Part shown: positions 7,026-14,026 of the stretch, in pieces
Numbering within the stretch: position 1 is the first letter of the stretch
Layout of the letters: each line of letters begins with the position of its first letter
Notes under the pieces: generated by a model
The model's input: the letters and a program-made list of their open reading frames with translations, nothing else
What the model was told of the DNA's origin: nothing
Databases searched by the model: none
Assembly (NCBI GenBank): GCA_943371235.1
Contig: CALRTZ010000044.1
Span: forward strand, 1-22,716
Source: CAJBVG01 sp943371235
GTDB lineage: Bacteria; Bacteroidota; Bacteroidia; Sphingobacteriales; Sphingobacteriaceae
DNA: 22,716 nt
Reading direction: 5' to 3'
Program-made: the position numbers and the translations under genes

Positions 7026-10000
7026 ATGAAAAAAATAATCCTAACACTAAGCTTAGTTGTTATTTCATTTTGTTCTCACTCTCAAACCTATGTTTCTAAT
7101 GTTATTGTAAGCAAACCAGATTTACAAAATTTAAGTTTAGATAATATAGCCATAGGAGCAAATACTGAATTAATAAGCAATAGTTCTTCTTTTGTAAAAG
7201 GTGAAGTAATGTATGCTTCTTATAGTTCAGAAAATGGTTCAATTCTTAATTCATTAGATGTTGTTGTGCATAATGAACATTTTTCAGACAATATCAGTTC
7301 ACTTAGAAGTTATTTGAACTCACTTGAAAGCACCAATGTAAACCAAACGGAATTAAATGGCTTGGTATTTGGGAACGGAGTTTTTGAGATAAATAACAGT
7401 TTGAACTTAACAAATGGAGGATATGTACATTTTACAGGAGATATGAATTCTATTTTAGTTTTTAACATTCAGGGAGATTTGAATATTGATGATAATACGA
7501 AGATTCAGATAGAGGGTATACGTCCTGAAAATATTTTTTGGAATGTAAGTGGTAAAATTACCATTGGAAGTATAGTAGAAATGTACGGCGTTTTTGTCAC
7601 AAATAATGAGATTGAAATTGGGCCAAAAGTTGTTGGTGATAGAGTACTATTATCAGGCGAGTTTATTCGTTTAGGAGAATTCAATGAAGAAATCTCTAGT
7701 TATGAGTATCTAAACTCTTTAACTTTAATTTATCAGGATGAATTGGCGAATATTAAATGTAATTATGTGAGTAATTTTAGTTTTGAGCAAATCAGTCAAT
7801 GTCCTGAACAATCATCAAAAATAAATTTTGCAAATGGTTGGTTCAATGCTGGAGTTACAGACAATGGAGCAGATTTATTCGCTTGTCCAGGAGGATGTTC
7901 TACTTTATGCTATCAAACTCCACAAAGTCCTGAAGGTTACCAAATACCAAGAACAGGAAATAATTATGCTGGAATATATGTTTTTTCAAATAGAACATAT
8001 CCTTCAACTAGTAACCATTTGGGTTACAGAGAATTTGTTGGAAATAAATTAATTGAACCACTTCAAAATGGGAAGACATATAAAGTGGAGCTATATGTAA
8101 GTGCAGCTGATAAAAATCTAACATTTAGTAGCAATATAGGTGTTTATTTTTCTAGTATAAGACATAGTTTAGCAACAAACAATAGTTTTACTCATGGAGA
8201 TAACCCACAAGTACCTCAAATTTTAAGCACCCAAATAATTACAGATACTCAAAATTGGACAAAAATTGAAGGATCATTTACTGCAAATGGAACTGAGCAA
8301 TATTTATATATTGGTAATTTTGATAGTGACTGGCAGATGAATTATAGTCCAGTTGGTGTTAGTGGGTGTATAACTTGCGATGATGCCTATTATTTCATTG
8401 AGGATGTCAAAGTATATGAATCTAATCCCGAATTGATTGCTGATGCAGGAGAAGATAAATGCAATAGTGCTTTACAAGGAGTACAATTAGGGGGTGCACC
8501 CACTGCAACTGGTGGGGCAAGCTCTGTATATACATATACATGGACACCTTCCACGGGATTAAGCTCTACTACCATTGCAAACCCAATAGCCAATCCAAAT
8601 ACACATACAACTTATAAAGTTAAAGTTGAAGATTCTGAAGGTTGCGCAGTTTACGATGAGGTTACTGTATTTGTAGGATATCCATTACATAATCTAAGAT
8701 TAATTGAGCTAAGAAAAAACGATAATTTTGAAGATATACCCGTTGTTTTTGGTACGGATTGTATTGGGTGTAATGAAATATATTGGGAGTTTGGAGATGG
8801 ACAAACATATACGACAAGTTATCCCGATGAAATTGTGAGTCATACTTATGAAAAACCAGGTTATTATTTTGTTAAATTTTTTCGTCGAAACAAATGCGAT
8901 TCGTCAGGAGATAGGGGTGTAATTTATGTTGCACCAAATACTTATTCAAATTCCAACCCTACTGGAATAAATTATAGTACTTATATTACTTTAAAATTAA
9001 ATGAATTTAGAAACCCTTTTTCTGATTTAACTAATATCAACATTACAAGTCAAATGGCACCGATATCAAATCCTTTAATCTTGGATGAGACAGGTGCTCG
9101 ATTTGAGGTAAAAGGGGAGTTGCGTATTAAAACCGGTGCCTCTCTTGAAATTAGAAATAGAACTATTAATTTTGGACCATACGGAAAAATTATAATTGAG
9201 CCTGGAGCTTTTTTAAAGTTAAATGGTTGCACACTAAGAGGATATAAAGACCAAAGGTTATTTGGTATAGATGAATTTATGTGGTTTGGTATTGAAGTCC
9301 ATAGTGTATTTGACGATATTTTACAGACTTATGTAAAAGGGACCTTAACTATGGTAAACGACGCAACTATTCAAGATGCACATGTTGGAATAACAGTGGG
9401 GGAAAGCCTAGTAGCAAATATTGGTGTTGGCAATAACGAAATGTTTAAATTCAATGCTCATATATCTGAAACAGGTGGAGGCATGATTCAAATTGATAAT
9501 GCCAATTTTGTAAATAATGGAACAAGTATTCGATTTTATGGTGGAGGATATTTTAACTATAATAAAAGTGTAATTAAAAATTCAGAGTTTACATCTACAA
9601 GTTGGGGTTTAAAAGACCCCTATTATTATTCTGACAATGAAGATTATTTTGAATTAAGGGGTAGAAATCCGCATATGTTAGGCTCTAATCCGAATATTAA
9701 CTTTCCTATAGGTAGGAGTAGCCAAGGTATAGATGTGATACAAATGAAAGGTGTGGAAATAACAAACAATACATTCAATGGCATAAATCATCCAATAACA
9801 TTAAGTAATTCAAGAGCAATAAAGGTGAAATCAAATACTTTTGATAATTCACCATTGGCTATTTATATTAACGGGATTTTTGATGTTTATTCTAATAATA
9901 CAATTTATAGTAATAGATTTCTTGGTTTAGTGCAAAAGTGCATCAAAACAAATGGTTCTAATGGTGAGAATATTGAGTTAAATTCAATTAGATGGCTCAA

Positions 10001-11675
10001 CCTTCCAGCCCAAGCAAATATTTCAACAGAAGGCCCTGCAATTGAATTGGAATCGGCTAATTTTATAGTAAGAGATAATATCATTAAAGATTACGGTACA
10101 GCACTTCAAATCAAAGGTGATCCTTTTTCTGCTAATTACGGGTTTATTGGGAATAAATCAACCGGAAATAATATAGAAGCCAATAGTTTTATGCCTTTTA
10201 TTCGAACGGAAGGCAATAATAAAAAAGTGCTCATGAAGTGTAACGAGTTTAGTTTTTTATCTACAAACAACAACAGCGATAAATATGTGTGGCAAATCAG
10301 TGATGAATTCGGGAACCAGGGAATTCCTAAAACAAATATTGTATTGTATCCAAACACTACCCCTGCTGGCAATATTTTCGATAGAATTAGTGCCAATCCT
10401 GTAAGAAAAGTAGAGAATTCTGCTCAAAGCAATTTAAGTTATTATTACAGACACCGAGATGTTTTTTGTACTCCACTCCCTGATAACGATTTTTTCAAGG
10501 TACTAAATAATGAGGTAGATTATGTGAATTATGCTACATCATGCGTGTTACCGGTAATTTTAGAGCCAGAGCCTATTGTCACGTACGTTGATGCTTTGCG
10601 AGGGGTTGTAAATACCTTTAGTAGTGAAATGGCAAATTTGGTTGCAAATTTAGATCAGAACAATACTGAAACGCTCATTTCCTTGCTTACGAACACTGAA
10701 GACTGGGATGATATTAGCAGTACATTGGTCGATCATTCTCCTCTGTCTGAAAATGTATTAAGCGTTCTATTGGCAAATCCTAATACCATTAGTGAGGAGG
10801 CTTTTCTAACCATTATGAGAAAGAATTTACCTATTTATGATAACCTACAAGCCATATTAAATGAGGTGATAGCAGAAACATTTCCAGGGATAGAAGCTGA
10901 AACTGAAGAGCTATCTGCTTATAATCCAAATCAAAGAACTCCGAAGGCGGTTGAAATTGACATTGATAAAACAGAGAAAGAAAAAATGTTTTACATTACG
11001 AATTATTTGGAAATAAAAGATCAAACAGATGAATTAGAGAATTCTTTGGATTTTTTAGACAATGATTATTCTAATGAAATTACTAAAATGCAGTTTAGCG
11101 ATGCTTACTTTCAAGGGGATTATAACAAAGCAGATACTTATAGAAGCAAAATGATGATAAATAATGAAGCAGACCAAAATTTTGCCGATTACAGCAGTTT
11201 CTTAATTAACTTGACATTGAACAACCGAACGTATTGGGAGATGGATTCTGCCGAAAAAAACCTTTTATACTCCTTTGCCGCAGAATGCCCTCAAACCATG
11301 GAAAGAAAACAAGCGGGAAACTTAATTAAACTTGTTTATGGTGATACCATTGTATCTTGTAATCAAAATGGATGGAGGATCAACAACAAAACAATTCACT
11401 CGCAGCATTTTGATGCTAGCACTTGTTTTTTAGGAAATGGTTATCCAAACCCATCTAATTATACTTTTTCTATACCATATAAAGTAAACGATTTTACAAA
11501 TGCTGCTTTAGAAATATACGACATCAATGGGGCTTTCATTAGCAAGAAGAATATAAATACAAAGCAAGGTGTTTTGCCGATGGATATTGAATCCCTTGCA
11601 TCGGGTATTTATTTATATAAATTAGTGGTAAACGGTACACAAATTGGAGTGAAGAAACTTGTGAAAATAAAATGA
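7026..11675 (+). CDS. very large T9SS-secreted mosaic protein: DUF3494-like, PKD, beta-helix and sorting domains
   Basis: This 1549-residue protein should be exported by Sec (signal peptide, residues 1-20, ending SHSQ) and then by the type IX system. Domains in order: a DUF3494-like domain (about 35-218; GGYVHFTGDMNSILVFNIQG, NIFWNVSGKITIG, GVFVTNNEIEIG, GDRVLLSGEFIRL); a jelly-roll-like region (245-465; CNYVSNFSFEQ, GWFNAG, NNYAGIYVFS, YREFVGNKL, GKTYKVELYVSAAD), as often seen in Bacteroidota surface proteins; an Ig/PKD-like domain (470-550; TYTWTPSTGL); a PKD domain (575-635; WEFGDGQTYT, HTYEKPGYYFVKF); a right-handed beta-helix of N-rich repeats (about 695-1090); a helical region (1185-1440); and a type A sorting domain (1470-1549; NGYPNPSN, LEIYDINGAF, SGIYLYKLVVNG). 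No catalytic motif is obvious, so an adhesive or structural surface role is inferred. The stop codon overlaps the start of the next gene. Confidence 0.9.
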   Translation: MKKIILTLSLVVISFCSHSQTYVSNVIVSKPDLQNLSLDNIAIGANTELISNSSSFVKGEVMYASYSSENGSILNSLDVVVHNEHFSDNISSLRSYLNSLESTNVNQTELNGLVFGNGVFEINNSLNLTNGGYVHFTGDMNSILVFNIQGDLNIDDNTKIQIEGIRPENIFWNVSGKITIGSIVEMYGVFVTNNEIEIGPKVVGDRVLLSGEFIRLGEFNEEISSYEYLNSLTLIYQDELANIKCNYVSNFSFEQISQCPEQSSKINFANGWFNAGVTDNGADLFACPGGCSTLCYQTPQSPEGYQIPRTGNNYAGIYVFSNRTYPSTSNHLGYREFVGNKLIEPLQNGKTYKVELYVSAADKNLTFSSNIGVYFSSIRHSLATNNSFTHGDNPQVPQILSTQIITDTQNWTKIEGSFTANGTEQYLYIGNFDSDWQMNYSPVGVSGCITCDDAYYFIEDVKVYESNPELIADAGEDKCNSALQGVQLGGAPTATGGASSVYTYTWTPSTGLSSTTIANPIANPNTHTTYKVKVEDSEGCAVYDEVTVFVGYPLHNLRLIELRKNDNFEDIPVVFGTDCIGCNEIYWEFGDGQTYTTSYPDEIVSHTYEKPGYYFVKFFRRNKCDSSGDRGVIYVAPNTYSNSNPTGINYSTYITLKLNEFRNPFSDLTNINITSQMAPISNPLILDETGARFEVKGELRIKTGASLEIRNRTINFGPYGKIIIEPGAFLKLNGCTLRGYKDQRLFGIDEFMWFGIEVHSVFDDILQTYVKGTLTMVNDATIQDAHVGITVGESLVANIGVGNNEMFKFNAHISETGGGMIQIDNANFVNNGTSIRFYGGGYFNYNKSVIKNSEFTSTSWGLKDPYYYSDNEDYFELRGRNPHMLGSNPNINFPIGRSSQGIDVIQMKGVEITNNTFNGINHPITLSNSRAIKVKSNTFDNSPLAIYINGIFDVYSNNTIYSNRFLGLVQKCIKTNGSNGENIELNSIRWLNLPAQANISTEGPAIELESANFIVRDNIIKDYGTALQIKGDPFSANYGFIGNKSTGNNIEANSFMPFIRTEGNNKKVLMKCNEFSFLSTNNNSDKYVWQISDEFGNQGIPKTNIVLYPNTTPAGNIFDRISANPVRKVENSAQSNLSYYYRHRDVFCTPLPDNDFFKVLNNEVDYVNYATSCVLPVILEPEPIVTYVDALRGVVNTFSSEMANLVANLDQNNTETLISLLTNTEDWDDISSTLVDHSPLSENVLSVLLANPNTISEEAFLTIMRKNLPIYDNLQAILNEVIAETFPGIEAETEELSAYNPNQRTPKAVEIDIDKTEKEKMFYITNYLEIKDQTDELENSLDFLDNDYSNEITKMQFSDAYFQGDYNKADTYRSKMMINNEADQNFADYSSFLINLTLNNRTYWEMDSAEKNLLYSFAAECPQTMERKQAGNLIKLVYGDTIVSCNQNGWRINNKTIHSQHFDASTCFLGNGYPNPSNYTFSIPYKVNDFTNAALEIYDINGAFISKKNINTKQGVLPMDIESLASGIYLYKLVVNGTQIGVKKLVKIK

Positions 11676-13018
11676 GACAATTACAAATTTTAGCATTTAT
11701 CTTGATTTCTTATTCTTCATTTAGTCAACAGATTGTGAAGATAGGTACTGGTGTACTTCCTGATATGGCTGTTCACACCTATCCTTGGAACGACTCCATT
11801 ATACTTAGAGGCAATTTCACCTTTTTACCCGATAATACCGCAAGCGCAGGAATGGCTTATTGGAATGGCTCTCATTGGAAGGATCTCTCTTTAAATACAT
11901 ATTCAGACGGACGAGCTTTTATGGTGTATGGGGGTAAATTATTAATGGGAGGAGGTCTTTCTTTTAAAAGTAATTCAGGGCAATTACCACTATTACAATT
12001 AAATGGAAACACATGGGTAAATGTTTTTGGTGTTACCTCTTCCAACTCAATGGGGAGTATAAATGATATGATAGTATACAAAGGTGAATTATATGTTGCA
12101 GGGCAGTTGCAAAGAATAGGAGGAAAAACAGTTAAGAACATAGCCAAATGGGATGGGGTTGCATGGTCGGATGTAGGTGGTGGATGTGGAGGAGGAGTAA
12201 ACGAGGTAAATAGTTTAGCCATTTTAAATAATGAGTTATATGTAGGTGGTTTTTTTGAAAATGCAGGAAACAAACTAGTAAAACATATAGCCAAATGGGA
12301 TGGAAATTCTTGGTCGGATCTTGATAGTGGTGTGCACCAAGGAGCGGTATCAAAAATCGTTGCCTATAAAGGCAAGTTAATTGTGTTTGGAGGTTTTCTA
12401 CAAGCAGGTTCATATCCCCATTTATCTAATGTTTATAAAGGCAGAGCAATATGGGATGGCGTAAATTGGAGTAGATTCCATGGATTTGCTGAGTTGGTTT
12501 ATGAATATGCAATAAAAGAATATCGGGGAGAATTGTTTATGGGAACCTATTTGAATTCTAAAACCAAAACAATAAACGATACGGTAATGATGTCTTGGGA
12601 TGGCATAAAATATACAAATAGGTTGGGTGCAAATGCTGAAATTGAGGATATTTCATTAGTTAACGACAAACTTATTATTACAGGTTCTTTTACTAAGATG
12701 TTAAATACTGATGTTTCAAAAATGGCAAGTTATTATTTAGAACCAGTAGGTATTTCCATAGACAAAGTAAAAAAATCTCTTTTCAATATTTACCCTAAGC
12801 CAAGTAATGAAAATATAAACATCACTAATTTATCTAACTTTCAAAATGTTAAAATAACTATCCAAAATTGTTTGTCGGAAAACGTAAAAGAATTCGATCT
12901 CGATTTTATTAATAATGTCAGTAAACTCTCTATTGTAGATCTACCTGATGGTGTCTATTTTGTTATGTTTTATGCAGACAAGATGTTAATTGATGTTCAG
13001 AAGATTATAGTGCAATAG
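11672..13018 (+). CDS. T9SS-secreted beta-propeller-like repeat protein
   Basis: The 448-residue product has a signal peptide (MRQLQILAFILISYSSFSQ) and a C-terminal type A sorting domain (about 365-448; FNIYPKPSNENINI, DLPDGVYFVMFYADK), so it should be secreted and anchored by T9SS. Between them are about six degenerate blades recognised by a Trp-Asp-Gly-x-x-Trp signature: MAYWNGSHWKDL (61-72), LQLNGNTWVNV, IAKWDGVAWSDV (157-168), IAKWDGNSWSDL (206-217), AIWDGVNWSRF and MSWDGIKYTNRL. Each is preceded by a 'YxGxLYVGG' strand, the style of kelch-like or delta-60 propellers. Its ATG overlaps the TGA of the upstream gene (ATGA at 11672-11675), so translation is probably coupled and the two products may work together. 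No enzymatic residues are apparent. Confidence 0.88.
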   Translation: MRQLQILAFILISYSSFSQQIVKIGTGVLPDMAVHTYPWNDSIILRGNFTFLPDNTASAGMAYWNGSHWKDLSLNTYSDGRAFMVYGGKLLMGGGLSFKSNSGQLPLLQLNGNTWVNVFGVTSSNSMGSINDMIVYKGELYVAGQLQRIGGKTVKNIAKWDGVAWSDVGGGCGGGVNEVNSLAILNNELYVGGFFENAGNKLVKHIAKWDGNSWSDLDSGVHQGAVSKIVAYKGKLIVFGGFLQAGSYPHLSNVYKGRAIWDGVNWSRFHGFAELVYEYAIKEYRGELFMGTYLNSKTKTINDTVMMSWDGIKYTNRLGANAEIEDISLVNDKLIITGSFTKMLNTDVSKMASYYLEPVGISIDKVKKSLFNIYPKPSNENINITNLSNFQNVKITIQNCLSENVKEFDLDFINNVSKLSIVDLPDGVYFVMFYADKMLIDVQKIIVQ

Positions 13019-13031
13019 TAGTTAAGAAAGG

Positions 13032-13071
13032 CCGAATTTTCGAATTGTCGAAAATTTGAAATTTCGAGTGG
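13032..13071. repeat. degenerate 8-bp tandem repeat (TCGAAATK-type)
   Basis: Just after the stop at 13018 come five octads in register: CCGAATTT, TCGAATTG, TCGAAAAT, TTGAAATT, TCGAGTGG. Shorter versions with the same phase (TCGAAATG, TCGAAATG, TCGAGCGG or TCGAGCAG) precede the second and third copies of the ~250-bp unit, near 13298-13321 and 13550-13573. A last decayed trace (CCGAAAAT, TCGAAAAA) is at 13947-13962. TCGA is self-complementary, so the tracts can form weak hairpins. Confidence 0.65.
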
Positions 13072-13139
13072 GAATATTCTACTATGTTCCAATTACCGCA
13101 TCTGTACCCTCATCCTTTAAATTTTTTGAATATTTTTTT

Positions 13140-13269
13140 TCAATACTATAAATTTAAAAATAAAAAAGCTAGTTGATGAATCTTCTTTATATACTAGGTG
13201 CAACGGCTTATACTTTGTGCTTTTTATAAAAATAATCACACCCTTTTATTTTAAAATTTAAAGTATTGA
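13140..13269. repeat. 130-bp palindromic element, copy 1
   Basis: The ends 13140-13165 and 13244-13269 are complementary at 24 of 26 positions (TCAATACT ... AGTATTGA). Inside, GCTAGTTG (13168-13175) can pair with CAACGGC (13201-13207) with one bulged A and a T-G wobble. The segment from TTGTGC to CACACC, further 3', can form a second small hairpin. This copy is the most diverged of the three. Confidence 0.8.
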
Positions 13270-13392
13270 TGGGAAGAGCTTTATAGGTTGCGAAAATCGA
13301 AATGTCGAAATGTCGAGCGGGAATATACTACTATGTTTCAATTACCGCATCTGTACCCTCATCCTTTAAATTTTTTGAATAAAAAATTTTTT

Positions 13393-13522
13393 TCAATACT
13401 ATAAATTTTAAAATAAAAAAGCCAGTTGATGTATCTTCTTTATATACTAGATGCAACGGCTTATACCGTGTGCTTTAAATATAATTAGCCGCACCCTTTT
13501 ATTTTAAAATTTACAGTATTGA
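13393..13522. repeat. 130-bp palindromic element, copy 2
   Basis: The ends 13393-13418 and 13497-13522 pair at 25 of 26 positions. Two inner hairpins are possible on the plus strand: GCCAGTTG with CAACGGC (one bulged A), and GTGC with GCAC, giving a three-way junction closed by a 26-bp stem. The length is identical to copies 1 and 3 even though the loop sequences differ. Confidence 0.82.
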
Positions 13523-13611
13523 TGGGAAATGCTTAATAGGTTGCGATAATCGAAATGTCGAAATGTCGAGCAGGAATATACTACTATGTTTCATCTACCG
13601 CATCTGTACCC

Positions 13612-13743
13612 TCATCCTTTAAATTTTTTGAATAAAAAGAAGTGATAAATTGATTAGAAAACTAAGTGCTAAAAACCGTTGCAATAAGTAATTAGATTTC
13701 GACTTATTTACTTGCTTTTTTATTCAAAAAAATTAAAGGATGA
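13612..13743. repeat. 132-bp palindromic element related to the 130-bp family, opposite orientation
   Basis: The ends (TCATCCTTTAAATTTTTTGA from 13612; ATTAAAGGATGA ending 13743) are near-perfect inverted repeats of about 27 bp. The core read on the plus strand aligns with the reverse complement of the 130-bp elements: CCGTTGCAA at 13677-13685 is at the same offset within about one base, and both run into TTGC or TGGC followed by TTTTTTATT. The arms differ in sequence from those of the other elements but still pair. An imperfect 18-bp direct repeat (13731-13748 and 13753-13770, one difference) follows its right end. Confidence 0.78.
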
Positions 13744-13780
13744 AAGAATAAAAATTAAAAGATGAAAGAAATTTTTTTTT

Positions 13781-13910
13781 TCAATACTATAAATTTTAAA
13801 ATAAAAAAGCCAGTTGATGTATCTTCTTTATATACTAGTTGCAACGGATTTTACTATGTGCTTTTATTATAATTAGTCGCACCCTTTTATTTTAAAATTT
13901 ACAGTATTGA
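13781..13910. repeat. 130-bp palindromic element, copy 3
   Basis: The ends 13781-13806 and 13885-13910 pair at 25 of 26 positions and are identical to the ends of copy 2. The core contains AGTTGCAACGG, whose GTTGCAAC is a perfect 8-bp palindrome, and GTGC...GCAC for the second inner hairpin. The base of inner hairpin 1 loses one pair here (GCC opposite GGA). Confidence 0.82.
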
Positions 13911-13986
13911 TGGGAAATTGCTTGCTATGAAACTGATTTCGTAAAGCCGAAAATTCGAAAAAGGAAATTCGTACTTATTTGCATCA

Positions 13987-14025
13987 TACAAAGTACAATG
14001 TACAAAGTACAAAATACAATGTACA
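13987..14025. repeat. 7-bp tandem repeat (TACAAWG) at the 3' end of glyS
   Basis: Five and a half heptads run in register: TACAAAG, TACAATG, TACAAAG, TACAAAA, TACAATG, TACA. They end one base before the TAA stop of the minus-strand glyS (14027-14029). Each junction creates the self-complementary GTAC or TGTACA, so a hairpin could form in the glyS 3' untranslated region. No U-tract is visible on the minus strand. Confidence 0.75.
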
Positions 14026-14026
14026 G

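Larger units (their letters stand above)
13082..13930. repeat. tandem array of three ~250-bp non-coding units (fills most of 13019-14026)
   Basis: The 1008 bp between the stop codons of the convergent genes ending at 13018 and 14027 hold no credible ORF. They consist of three tandem units. Each has a 50-bp block that is nearly identical between copies (13082-13131, 13331-13380, 13584-13633; it contains ACCGCATCTGTACCCTCATC) followed by a 130-bp palindromic element. The spacing is 249-253 bp between units, except that the last unit contains an extra ~135 bp (13634-13780) completing the second palindromic element. T-rich tracts separate the blocks. The similarity between copies, including flanks, points to tandem duplication rather than separate insertions. 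Confidence 0.88.

Noticed and set aside
11872..12413. Overlapping minus-strand ORFs of 140 and 93 codons
   Set aside because: They lie antisense inside the propeller protein gene, are rich in Pro/His/Leu as expected of shadow frames, and have no recognisable features.
13168..13184. Hammerhead ribozyme core (TTGATGA in copy 1)
   Set aside because: The required CTGATGA is not matched exactly, copies 2 and 3 read TTGATGT, and no GAAA/NUH partners sit at the right stem positions.
13082..13910. Possible CRISPR array
   Set aside because: The repeats are 50 and 130 bp and the intervening sequence is itself repeated, not unique spacers of uniform 30-40 bp; no cas genes are nearby.
13140..13910. Possible integron attC sites (GTTG...CAAC motifs in palindromes)
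   Set aside because: The end boxes RYYYAAC and GTTRRRY are not at the outer ends, no cassette ORFs lie between copies, and no integrase is present.
13019..14026. Possible replication origin near dnaN (AT-rich tandem repeats)
   Set aside because: No TTATCCACA-type DnaA boxes were seen, dnaA is absent, and dnaN is 6 kb away beyond the gld cluster.
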